This document shows, one piece after another, positions 55,400 to 63,665 of a stretch of DNA of 64,000 bases (the stretch's first letter is position 1; each line of letters begins with the position of its first letter). Both the position numbers and the translations under genes were made by a program. A model generated the notes under the pieces. That model searched no databases. It saw only the letters and a program-made list of their open reading frames with translations, and had not been told where the DNA came from. The stretch is from Pseudotabrizicola algicola (GTDB lineage Bacteria; Pseudomonadota; Alphaproteobacteria; Rhodobacterales; Rhodobacteraceae): positions 310,001 through 374,000 of the forward strand of contig NZ_JAAIKE010000001.1 in assembly GCF_010915705.1 (NCBI RefSeq). The letters are read 5' to 3'.

Positions 55400-56602
55400 A
55401 TGCCAAGAGTTGTGATTACGGGCGCGGGCACCATCAATGCCTTGGGGCATGACGTGGCCTCGACCTATGAAGCCTTTGCTGCGGGGCGTTGCGGAATCGG
55501 GCCGCTCGACATTCCCGATGGGGATCGGTTGTCAAATCGGGTCGCCGCACAAGTGCGGGGCTGGACCGCCACCGAACATTTTGACCTGCGCGGGCTAAGC
55601 CTTTATGACCGGATGACGCAATTTGCTCTGTGGTCGGCGAAACAGGCGGTGGCGCAGTCGGGTCTTGTGTTTGATGAACCGCTCGCGCTCCGCACCGGGG
55701 TGATCCTTGGCACGGCAGGCGGCGGGCTTGGCACCATCGACGACAGCTATCGCGCGGTTTATGCCGAAGGCAAGAACAGGGTTCATCCGCTGACCGTGCC
55801 GCGCCTGATGGCCAGCGCCGGGGTGAGCCACATCAGCATGGTTTACGGTCTGCGCGGGCCGGCCTTCGCCGTTTCGACGGCCTGCGCCAGTTCCAACCAT
55901 GCGATGGGGCTCGCCTTCCAGATGGTCCGGTCGGGCGCGGCGCCGGTGATGCTGACCGGCGGGGCAGAGGCGATGCTCACCTTCGGCGGTCTGAAGGCCT
56001 GGGAAGGGCTTCGGGTGATGTCAACGGACGAGTGTCGCCCGTTTTCGGCCGATCGCAACGGCATGATCCAGGGCGAAGGCGCGGCGGTCTTTGTGTTTGA
56101 AGCCTATGAGCATGCCAAAGCGCGCGGGGCAGACATTCTGGCCGAGGTTGTCGGTTTTTCCATGTGTTCCGATGCCCATGACATCGTGATGCCGTCGAGT
56201 GACGGGGCGGTGCGCGCAATGCGCGGTGCGCTGGAGGACGCAGGGCTGGCGCCGGAGCAGGTGGGCTATATCAATGCGCACGGCACCGGAACCAAGGCGA
56301 ATGACGCCAACGAGGCTCAGGCGATCCGCACGGTGTTCGGGGCAGAGCCGCCGCCGGTCTCTTCGACCAAGGCGGCGCATGGGCACATCATCGGCGGCAC
56401 GGGCGCGGTAGAGGCGCTTGCCTGCCTGATGGCGCTGTGTGACGGGGTGATCGCCCCGACGCTGGGCTACAGCCAGCCCGACCCGCTCTGCCCGCTCGAT
56501 GTGGTGCCGAACACCGCACGCCGCGCGCGCGTCGAGGTGGCCGTCTCGAACGCCTTTGCCTTTGGCGGGTTGAACGCGGTGCTGGTGCTGCGCCGCATGT
56601 AA
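55400..56602 (+). CDS. beta-ketoacyl-ACP synthase of an unusual FabF-like type
   Basis: This 400-residue condensing enzyme has the FabF fold: VVITGAGTINALGHD, the active-site Cys162 in VSTACASSNHAMG, His294 in NAHGTGTKAND, and a second His329 in KAAHGHIIGGTG. The last motif differs from the usual KSMTGHLLGAAG of FabF. C-terminal FAFGGLNAVLV is normal. With the ACP and lpxD it probably makes a particular acyl chain for lipid A or another envelope lipid. The start ATG is six bases past the ACP stop. Confidence 0.9.
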   Translation: MPRVVITGAGTINALGHDVASTYEAFAAGRCGIGPLDIPDGDRLSNRVAAQVRGWTATEHFDLRGLSLYDRMTQFALWSAKQAVAQSGLVFDEPLALRTGVILGTAGGGLGTIDDSYRAVYAEGKNRVHPLTVPRLMASAGVSHISMVYGLRGPAFAVSTACASSNHAMGLAFQMVRSGAAPVMLTGGAEAMLTFGGLKAWEGLRVMSTDECRPFSADRNGMIQGEGAAVFVFEAYEHAKARGADILAEVVGFSMCSDAHDIVMPSSDGAVRAMRGALEDAGLAPEQVGYINAHGTGTKANDANEAQAIRTVFGAEPPPVSSTKAAHGHIIGGTGAVEALACLMALCDGVIAPTLGYSQPDPLCPLDVVPNTARRARVEVAVSNAFAFGGLNAVLVLRRM

Positions 56603-56603
56603 A

Positions 56604-56641
56604 GGGCCGCGCCCCAGCAAGGACGCGGCCCGGTTTCAGTG
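56604..56641 (+). terminator. hairpin after the ketosynthase gene
   Basis: GGGCCGCG (56604-56611) pairs with CGCGGCCC (56634-56641) right after the stop codon. It lies between convergent genes and lacks a long T tract, so its terminator role is moderate. Confidence 0.5.
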
Positions 56642-56653
56642 CCCTGCGGGAGA

Positions 56654-57295
56654 TTACGGGTTGGTCGCGGACACTGCCGTATAGCCAGCCGTAAAGCCCT
56701 TGAGCGAGAGGTCCACGCTGACCTTCTGGTCGGGGGCGACCACGGGAACGATGGTCAGCACAGCCTTGGCCCCGCGCTTGAACTGTTCCACCTCTGCGGC
56801 GGTGAAGCCGATGCGCGAGACGCAGCCGATGGTCGAGCAGAAGGTGAAGGGATAGACCCGCGGTGCAGAGCCATCCACGGCCATCATCAGATTCTCGGTC
56901 AGCAGGGTTTCCAGCGGCACGATCACCGTCGCGCCAGCGGCTGCCTGCCCGCCTGCAGGCAGGTTGAACATGCTGAATTCGGCCACCGCATTGCCTTCGG
57001 AATCAAGCAAAAGCTGGTACAGCTGGCAGGGGTCGGCACCATCTTCGGTGCGGATGCAGCGCTGCTCCCAGGCTTCGAACTTTGCCTCGACATAAGAACT
57101 GCCGACACCGGACGCCTCGGCCCCGACTTCTGTTCCCATCGACAGCCCTTCTTCTCCGGCAGCGTCGGCGGCGAAGGTCTCATCCTCTGTCGCGGGAGCT
57201 GCGGTGTCCTGCGCCCAGACGGAGCTTGTGGAAACCGCCATAAAGAGGGCGAGTGCAAGAGACTTCGAAAGGGTCGGGTTCGTTGCAAAGGTCAT
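56654..57295 (-). CDS. invasion-associated locus B (IalB) family protein
   Basis: This 213-residue secreted protein has a signal peptide (SLALALFMAVSTSSVWA) and the IalB core: FEAWEQRCIRTEDGADPCQLYQLLLDSEG, AEFSMFNLPAGG, VPLETLLTENLMMAVDG, FTFCSTIGCVSRIGFTAAEVEQFKRG. The four cysteines of the family are present. IalB proteins are common in free-living alphaproteobacteria, where their role is unclear, so the name does not imply invasion. The start at 57295 gives the signal peptide. Confidence 0.88.
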   Translation of the reverse strand: MTFATNPTLSKSLALALFMAVSTSSVWAQDTAAPATEDETFAADAAGEEGLSMGTEVGAEASGVGSSYVEAKFEAWEQRCIRTEDGADPCQLYQLLLDSEGNAVAEFSMFNLPAGGQAAAGATVIVPLETLLTENLMMAVDGSAPRVYPFTFCSTIGCVSRIGFTAAEVEQFKRGAKAVLTIVPVVAPDQKVSVDLSLKGFTAGYTAVSATNP

Positions 57296-57803
57296 GTCAC
57301 GTCCATATTTCGCTGTTGGGCTTTCACCCGCTCGCGCCGATCTACCATGTTGCGCCGGACCTGTCAGGTGCCAAAAGCGTGACCTGATGGGGGCGGCAAG
57401 GCGCGGGGCCGCCAGTGTGCACGGCTGGTGGCGCGGCCTCTGCCTGTTGCGGCCAAGCACATGGCGAAAAATGAAAAAGGGCCAGTGGTCCGGCCCTTTT
57501 TCACGTTTATTTTTTTGCTCCCTGTCGGACTGGCCGACTTCATGGACGTGACGCTACGGTGGAATTTGGCAGGCGTCAACCGGGAATCTGATCACAAATA
57601 CGCCTGTAAAACATGCGATATAGGGGCAGGTTATCTCCGTTGGGCCTTGGGCGGGGCAGGTGGGCCCGCGCACGGCAGATCGGGGCTTCTTTCAACGCAT
57701 GGCCTGCCAGTGCAGGATCGCCACTGGCATCGCGGGCGCAAGTTTGTATGGTTGATCGCCAAGGGCCCTGCGGCCTCGGTCGGTGCAGAACAGGAGACAT
57801 CTG
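57296..57803. other. 508-base gap between divergent genes holding a terminator-like hairpin
   Basis: I find no believable coding frame. It should hold the promoters of the IalB-type gene and of the ATPase gene, whose GTG start lies at its right edge. A strong hairpin with T tracts at 57474-57517 lies in the middle although no recognised gene ends there. Confidence 0.5.
57474..57517 (+). terminator. intrinsic terminator-like hairpin with no parent gene
   Basis: AAAAAGGGCC (57474-57483) pairs with GGCCCTTTTT (57492-57501), and a second T run (TTTATTTTTTT) ends near 57517. A plus-strand transcript starting between 57300 and 57470 would end here. The A tract on the left also allows minus-strand use. 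Confidence 0.6.
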
Positions 57804-59381
57804 GTGTCGGAAGAGCCTTCAATTTTTGTCGGTGGCGGTGGGAAAGAGTATGGTCATCCGCAGCGGTTGTTGCTTGGCTATGGCAACCGTCACGGTCTGA
57901 TTGCGGGGGCCACCGGCACCGGCAAGACGGTGACGCTGCAAATCCTTGCCGAAGGGTTTTCTGCTGCCGGTGTGCCGGTGTTCCTGTCTGACGTGAAAGG
58001 CGATCTTTCGGGGTTGGCGGTGGCCGGAAGCGCCGCGGGAAAGCTGCACGAACCTTTCATGAAACGGGCGGCAACAATCGGTCTTGATCTGGTTTACAGC
58101 GCCTTTCCCGTCACCTTCTGGGATCTGTTCGGCCAGCAGGGCCACCCCATCCGTGCGACCGTTGCCGAGATGGGGCCGCTGCTTCTGGCCCGTCTGCTGG
58201 AGTTGACCGAGGCGCAAGAGGGCGTGCTGAATGTCGCCTTCCGTCTGGCAGATGAGGAAGAACTGCCGCTTCTGGATCTCAAGGATTTGCAGGCGCTTCT
58301 GGTCTTTGTTGCGGAAAACGCAGGCGCCATCTCGGCGCGCTACGGGCTGGTCGCTCCTGCGTCGATCGGGGCGATCCAGCGGCGGTTGCTGGTGCTTGAA
58401 AATCAGGGCGCTGCCGCGTTTTTTGGCGAACCGGCGCTGGATCTGGCCGATCTGATGCTGACCGATAGCGATGGCCGGGGCCGGATCAATATTCTGGCTT
58501 CGGACAAGCTGATGCACAGCCCCCGCCTTTATGCGACCTTCCTCTTGTGGCTGCTGTCCGAACTTTTCGAGACGCTGCCCGAGGTGGGCGATCCGGACAA
58601 GCCAAAGCTGGTGTTCTTCTTTGACGAGGCGCATTTGCTGTTTGCTGATGCCCCGCGCGCCTTGGTGCAAAAGGTGGAACAGGTGGCGCGGCTGATCCGG
58701 TCAAAGGGGGTGGGTGTGTATTTCATTACCCAGAACCCGGCGGATGTGCCCGAGAACATCCTCGGACAGCTTGGCAACCGCGTGCAGCACGCGTTGCGCG
58801 CCTTTACCGCCAAGGATCAGAAAGACCTGCGCTTGGCCGCACAGACCTATCGCGACAACCCCGCGTTCAGCACCGAGGATGCCATCCGCGAGGTGGGCAC
58901 AGGCGAGGCGGTGACGTCATTTCTGGAGCGCAAGGGTATTCCCGGTGTGGTGCAGCGCACGCTGATCCGGCCGCCCAGCAGTCAGGTCGGCCCGATTGAT
59001 ACCGCCTTGCGGGCGCAGTTGATGGTGATGTCGCCGCTCAGGGGCAAATACGACAGCATGATCGACCGCGACAGCGCTTATGAACGCCTGCGCGCGCGCG
59101 AGCAGAAAGCGGCGGCAGAGGCAGCCGCCGCCGAAACGCAGGCTGCCCCCCCACGCAGGGGCGAGACGGATCTGCGCCCCGACAGTGACGGGTTCAGCAA
59201 GGCGCGGCGCTATGACGGGGGCGACACCACCCGCACCGCAGCCCCCAAGCCGAGGACATCCAGCCGCAGCAGCGATTCCGTGGGCGAGGCTTTTGCGAAA
59301 AGTTTCGCCCGCCAGCTTGGCACCAAATCCGGGCAGGCGATTGTGCGCGGTGTGCTCGGCTCATTGTTCAAGAAACGCTGA
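57804..59381 (+). CDS. HerA/FtsK-type ATPase of the DUF853 (YjgR) family
   Basis: This 525-residue protein has Walker A GATGTGKT (residues 35-42), a VFLSDVKGDLSGLA motif, Walker B KLVFFFDEAHLLF and the sensor ITQNPADVPENILGQLGNRVQHALRAF. The C-terminus has a charged, disordered region and a final helix (GQAIVRGVLGSLFKKR). The GTG at 57804 is chosen because AGGAG lies seven bases upstream. The family is widespread and of unknown role; DUF853 has been proposed to act on DNA. Confidence 0.9.
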   Translation: MSEEPSIFVGGGGKEYGHPQRLLLGYGNRHGLIAGATGTGKTVTLQILAEGFSAAGVPVFLSDVKGDLSGLAVAGSAAGKLHEPFMKRAATIGLDLVYSAFPVTFWDLFGQQGHPIRATVAEMGPLLLARLLELTEAQEGVLNVAFRLADEEELPLLDLKDLQALLVFVAENAGAISARYGLVAPASIGAIQRRLLVLENQGAAAFFGEPALDLADLMLTDSDGRGRINILASDKLMHSPRLYATFLLWLLSELFETLPEVGDPDKPKLVFFFDEAHLLFADAPRALVQKVEQVARLIRSKGVGVYFITQNPADVPENILGQLGNRVQHALRAFTAKDQKDLRLAAQTYRDNPAFSTEDAIREVGTGEAVTSFLERKGIPGVVQRTLIRPPSSQVGPIDTALRAQLMVMSPLRGKYDSMIDRDSAYERLRAREQKAAAEAAAAETQAAPPRRGETDLRPDSDGFSKARRYDGGDTTRTAAPKPRTSSRSSDSVGEAFAKSFARQLGTKSGQAIVRGVLGSLFKKR

Positions 59382-59391
59382 TGCGACGGGC

Positions 59392-59414
59392 CGGGCAGGG
59401 CGGACCTGCCCGGC
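59392..59414. terminator. hairpin between convergent genes
   Basis: CCGGGCAGG (59392-59400) pairs with CCTGCCCGG (59406-59414) around GCGGA. It lies between the stops of the ATPase and the CorC-type gene and has no T tract. Confidence 0.45.
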
Positions 59415-59420
59415 TAGCCG

Positions 59421-60725
59421 TCAAAGGGGCCGCATTTTCAGCTTGACGATGCGGTTTTCGCGTTTCTGAACCACTTCAAAGCGGAAGCCGTGGAAGCTGA
59501 ACGCCTGACCTTCGTTGGGGATCATCTGGGCTTCGTGGATCACAAGGCCGGCAATCGTGTTGGCCTCGTCATCGGGTAGGTTCCAGTCCATCGCGCGGTT
59601 CAGGTCACGAATGGTCATCTGTCCCTCGACCAGATAATCGCCATTCTCTGCCCGCTTCAGCGCCGAGTCTTTTTGCACCACGTCGAATTCATCGGTGATT
59701 TCGCCGACGATCTCCTCCAGAATGTCCTCGAGCGTGATGAGCCCCTGCAATCCGCCATATTCGTCAACCACCAGAGCGAAATGGGTGCGCCGCTTCAGGA
59801 ACTGGCGCATCTGTTCGTCAAGCGCCGTGGTATCGGGGATGAAATAGGGTTTCATCGCCACCTTGACGATATCGAGGTCCTTGAGCGTGCCCAAGGTGCC
59901 GTTCGAGGTGCGCAACAGGCGGTCGACCTCGCGCAGCAGGTCCTTGGCGTGGACGACGCCGAGAATATTCTCTTCGTCATCGCGGAACAGCGGCAAACGC
60001 GTATGCGCCGAGGCCAGAACCTTGGTCAGGATCTGGTCGGGCGGCAGATCGGCGTCGAGCATCTCGATGTGCCGGCGGTGACGCATGATTTCATCGACGG
60101 TCCGGCTTCCCAGATCGAGGGCGCCCAACAGACGGTCGCGGTCCTCCTTCTCCACCGCGCCCTCGGAGTGACCGAGAGCAATGGCGCCGACAATCTCCTC
60201 GCGCAGGGCAAGGATCTTGCCCTCGGGGTCGGCCCGCACGCCGAAAACGCGCAGCACGCCCCGCACCAGCATGCGGACGACAGTCACGATGGGCGAGAAG
60301 ACAAGGATCAGCAGCCGGATCACCGGCGCGACCTTGGTGGCAAAAGCCTCGGGAAAGGTGATGGCGAGTGTCTTGGGCAGAACCTCGCCGAAGATCAGCA
60401 CCAGCACGGTCATACCCAGCGTGGCGAAAGCGACGCCGGAATCGCCCACTACCCGCGTCAGAAGGGCGGTCGCCAAGGATGCCGAGAGGATGTTCACAAC
60501 GTTGTTGCCAAGCAGGATGGCCCCGATCATCCGCTCGTTGTCCTCGGTAACCTTCATGGCCGCCTGCGCGCCGCGCGATCCCTTGTCGGCCGCCGTTTTC
60601 AACTTGGCGCGCGAAGCCGCCGTCAATGCGGTTTCCGAACCGGAGAAGAAGGACGACAGCACCAGAAGACACAAGATCCCTGCGGCGGTCAGCCAAAAGG
60701 CGGTGTCGAGGGCAGAGTTTTCCAT
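59421..60725 (-). CDS. CNNM/CorC-type membrane protein (hemolysin family label)
   Basis: This 434-residue protein has a DUF21/CNNM membrane domain with several helices (LTAAGILCLLVLSSFFSGSETALTAASRA). A pair of CBS domains (HTRLPLFRDDEENILGVVHAKDLL) and a C-terminal CorC_HlyC domain (ANTIAGLVIHEAQMIPNEGQAFSFHGFRFEVVQKRENRIVKL) follow. The family handles magnesium or cobalt efflux; 'hemolysin' is a legacy name. It is preceded by xerD and two unknown proteins on the same strand. Confidence 0.92.
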   Translation of the reverse strand: MENSALDTAFWLTAAGILCLLVLSSFFSGSETALTAASRAKLKTAADKGSRGAQAAMKVTEDNERMIGAILLGNNVVNILSASLATALLTRVVGDSGVAFATLGMTVLVLIFGEVLPKTLAITFPEAFATKVAPVIRLLILVFSPIVTVVRMLVRGVLRVFGVRADPEGKILALREEIVGAIALGHSEGAVEKEDRDRLLGALDLGSRTVDEIMRHRRHIEMLDADLPPDQILTKVLASAHTRLPLFRDDEENILGVVHAKDLLREVDRLLRTSNGTLGTLKDLDIVKVAMKPYFIPDTTALDEQMRQFLKRRTHFALVVDEYGGLQGLITLEDILEEIVGEITDEFDVVQKDSALKRAENGDYLVEGQMTIRDLNRAMDWNLPDDEANTIAGLVIHEAQMIPNEGQAFSFHGFRFEVVQKRENRIVKLKMRPL

Positions 60726-60785
60726 GACTGTCAGTGTTCCGTTACTGGGTTAATGCAAGGGGTGAATGGCCGCGTGCCTGACGCA

Positions 60786-61739
60786 TCAGGATCCTTTGGC
60801 CGCCGTGGCCAGAGGGTGATGCTGTAGCACCAGGGACTTGAGATGATCGTCAAGCACATGGGTGTAAATCTCGGTGGTCGACAGATCGGCATGGCCAAGC
60901 AGCGTCTGGATTACGCGCAGATCGGCCCCGCCTGCCAGCAGATGCGTGGCAAAAGCATGGCGCAGCGCGTGGGGCGTGACGCGGGCGGCAGAAACACCCG
61001 CTGCACCGGCAATCGCCTTGAGCATAAGGTGCACATGCTGGCGTGTGAGATGTCCATCCGCCCCCGGTCCGGGAAAAAGGTGGCGCGAGGCGGGCCGACC
61101 TGCGAGGCGCGCCTTGTCTTCGGCCTCATCGCGCAAGGTGAGCCAGGCTGACAGCGCCGCACGGGCCGGACCGGAAAGGGGCACCATCCGCTCCTTTCCG
61201 CCCTTGCCGCGCACCAGCAGCATGCGCGGATCGCCCCGCGCCGCCGAGGCGGGCAGGGTCACAAGCTCGCTCACCCGCATGCCGGTGGCGTAGACGAGTT
61301 CCAGCAAAGCCGCATTGCGCGCGCGCTCCGCCCCGTTGCGCCCGTGGCCGCGCGCCGCATCCATCAGCCGCGATACTTCGTCCACGCTCAGCGCATCGGG
61401 CAGGCGCTGGACTGCCCCCGGCCCCTTGATGCGGATGGCAGGATTGTCCGCGCGCCAACCCTCTTCATGGGCAAAGCGATACATCTGGCGAATAGAGGAA
61501 AGGCGGCGCGCGCGGGTGGCCTTCGACAAACCATTGGCATCACAGGACACCAGATACGCCTCGACATCCTCGCGTGCTGCCGTTGCAAAGGTGCCGCCCC
61601 TGTGCGCGACCCAATCGGCAAAATCCTTCAGGTCGCGCCCATAGGCCAGTTGCGTGTTGCGTGCGGCATCCAGCTCGGCGGCATGGGCGTCGAGGAAGGC
61701 CGATATCCACCTGTCAGATGTGGCAGGGCCTTCGCTCAT
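60786..61739 (-). CDS. xerD: tyrosine recombinase XerD (chromosome dimer resolution)
   Basis: XerD with XerC resolves chromosome dimers at dif. The 317-residue protein has the N-terminal SAM-like domain and all catalytic residues: Arg155 (ATGMRVSEL), Lys179 (RGKGGKER), His257 and Arg260 (HALRHAFATHL), His283 (LLGHADLSTTEIY) and Tyr292. Length is normal. The neighbours xerD-(unknown)-aroK match the order in other Rhodobacteraceae, which favours XerD over XerC. Its start overlaps the end of the upstream gene. Confidence 0.9.
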   Translation of the reverse strand: MSEGPATSDRWISAFLDAHAAELDAARNTQLAYGRDLKDFADWVAHRGGTFATAAREDVEAYLVSCDANGLSKATRARRLSSIRQMYRFAHEEGWRADNPAIRIKGPGAVQRLPDALSVDEVSRLMDAARGHGRNGAERARNAALLELVYATGMRVSELVTLPASAARGDPRMLLVRGKGGKERMVPLSGPARAALSAWLTLRDEAEDKARLAGRPASRHLFPGPGADGHLTRQHVHLMLKAIAGAAGVSAARVTPHALRHAFATHLLAGGADLRVIQTLLGHADLSTTEIYTHVLDDHLKSLVLQHHPLATAAKGS

Positions 61740-63289
61740 CCGCGCCGCTCCAGCAGCATGAGTTCCAGCGCCGTCTGGCGCGCGGTATCTTCAAGTCCGA
61801 TATGGCGCAGGAAAGCCAACCCCTCGGTCACGCCGGAAAGATCGCCCTGCACGCCCCGCCCGATCTTTTCGATCGCCAGCAAGATTCCCTCACCGATGCG
61901 GCGTTGTTCGATCAGAGCCGCGAATTCAGCGGTCGGCTCGCTGCGCAAAAAGGCCGGAGCGATGGCGCGCCCCAAGGTGTCGGGCGGAATCGCGCCAGAC
62001 AAAGACCCCGTTGCAAGACCGATCAGAAAGGCTTCGCGCGTCGATTCCGCTTTGCGCGCCTTCGCGATCGCTTCATAGCGCGGTGACAGCAGTCCCAGTT
62101 CAAAGGCGATCTTGCCCGCCTGACCCGTCAGCGGCAGCCGCGAAAGGTCTTCTGCGAACAAGGTGGCGAAGGGCACCTCTAGTTCTGCCTCGGTCATGCG
62201 CGCCCATGCGGCAGGCAGGCTTTGTGCGACCGCGCCCGGATCACCGGCGCGCAGGGCCGTTTCAAAGCGCTGAAAGGCATCCACGCGGTCCCAGACCCCG
62301 CCCGAGGCCGCGGGCAAACGCTCGGTGTAAAGGCCAAGCAGAACATTGGGCGCGATGACTCCGGCCCGCGCCAGACGCTCGGCCGATTCGATCTGGCTTT
62401 TCCAGCCTGCGGTGTCGCGCAACTCGGCATGGGCAAAGGCCAGCGGCAGCGTCATGGTCGACTGCGGCTCGCCAATCGCTTCGAACATGCGCCACGCCAG
62501 CGGGGTCATGCGTGCGGGAATGGGTGGCAGCGCATCCCCCTCGTAAAGGTCGGGGTCAAGAAACCGCGACAGGAGCGAGTCTTCTTCCTCGGTGACATAG
62601 CCAAGCGCCTGCGCCGTGCGCAGTGTCAGCGCCGCCGCGTTCCAGTCGCCCGAGCGCGCAACGCAAAAGATGCGGGCGGGAAAGGTCGGGGCCAGATTTG
62701 GCGTTGCGCGCATCATCTCGCAGCCGCGCTCTTCGTTTCCGGTCAGCAGCGCGACATCGAAAGCACGGCGAAAAAGCTCGGGGTCGCCCGCAGGGGCGGC
62801 CTCCAGCAGTTCCGCCGCCTGATCCAGCGCCCCCATCGACAAGAGCCTGTCGATCCGGGCCAAAAGCAGCGCGCCCTTGCCGCTGCTGTCAGGCGGGGGC
62901 GCGGCCTCGGCCAGCATCAGCGTGATCGTCAGCGACTGGAGCGCAGGCAAAAGATCGTTGCGCTCGCTTGCGATGGCGCTGCGCACCTCCTCTTCCAACC
63001 CCATGCCCCACAGGTCGCGAGGCAGGCCGCTGGTTGCAGGGGAAAGCAGCCCGATGGCATCGGGCGAAGGCGCATCAAGCACCGAAACCGCCACATCCTG
63101 CGGCAAGGCGCCGCCCGAAGTGACGGGCGCCTCTGCCGGAAGGGCAGGCGCGCCAACCGCCGCGCCCGCCGGCGTTGCGACCGAACTCGACAGCCAGTCG
63201 ATGGCCGACAGCGGATCCTGGGCGCGGGCTGGCAAAGCCGCGCCGGTCGCCATGACCAGTATCAGCGGCAGGGCTGCCCTAATCGGCAT
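61736..63289 (-). CDS. secreted protein of 517 residues, helical repeats, unknown function
   Basis: This large protein has a signal peptide (RAALPLILVMATGAALPARA) and a mature region with many short alpha-helical units typical of TPR-like repeats (for example GALDQAAELLEAAPAGDPELFRRAFDVA; LGYVTEEEDSLLSRFLDPDLY). It overlaps xerD by four bases and, at its start, the small gene upstream by eleven bases, so all three are one transcript. It is conserved in its position near aroK in related bacteria by my recollection; no function is known to me. Confidence 0.75.
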   Translation of the reverse strand: MPIRAALPLILVMATGAALPARAQDPLSAIDWLSSSVATPAGAAVGAPALPAEAPVTSGGALPQDVAVSVLDAPSPDAIGLLSPATSGLPRDLWGMGLEEEVRSAIASERNDLLPALQSLTITLMLAEAAPPPDSSGKGALLLARIDRLLSMGALDQAAELLEAAPAGDPELFRRAFDVALLTGNEERGCEMMRATPNLAPTFPARIFCVARSGDWNAAALTLRTAQALGYVTEEEDSLLSRFLDPDLYEGDALPPIPARMTPLAWRMFEAIGEPQSTMTLPLAFAHAELRDTAGWKSQIESAERLARAGVIAPNVLLGLYTERLPAASGGVWDRVDAFQRFETALRAGDPGAVAQSLPAAWARMTEAELEVPFATLFAEDLSRLPLTGQAGKIAFELGLLSPRYEAIAKARKAESTREAFLIGLATGSLSGAIPPDTLGRAIAPAFLRSEPTAEFAALIEQRRIGEGILLAIEKIGRGVQGDLSGVTEGLAFLRHIGLEDTARQTALELMLLERRG

Positions 63290-63416
63290 TCAATGTCACC
63301 GGAACCGTGACCTGAGATTGGTTTGGAGACAGGTCAGCCAGATAGGCATAGCCCGTCAGTGCCGCAAAACCCACAATGCCCAACACAATCACCACCTTGA
63401 GGAGACGCCCCACCAT
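63279..63416 (-). CDS. 45-residue membrane protein upstream of the TPR-like gene
   Basis: The frame reads MVGRLLKVVIVLGIVGFAAL and ends TVPVTLNAD. The N-terminus is basic and residues 6-25 form a single hydrophobic helix, followed by a short polar tail. That is the layout of a small inner-membrane protein. Its stop overlaps the ATG of the 517-residue protein by eleven bases, a sign of co-translation. It was found by reading the sequence and is too short for most gene callers. Function unknown. Confidence 0.65.
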   Translation of the reverse strand: MVGRLLKVVIVLGIVGFAALTGYAYLADLSPNQSQVTVPVTLNAD

Positions 63417-63665
63417 TTAGTCCTGCCCTTTCAGCCCGATTGTCCTGCGTGCCACGGGTTTACCCCGCCGTCTTTCCGCAGTGCCCCTATGCCCCCGCTG
63501 CGAATTGGCCGCTGCCGGACCGCATCACCGCTTGGTTGGGCGCGATTATATATGGCATTCACGGCGAGTTCACGCCATGAACAAAAAAATGCGCGTGATG
63601 CGCGCGAAAGCGTTGCTTTCGCCTGTTTGGCGCTGTGCGGGGACGGAACAAGTGAAGGAGGCAAC

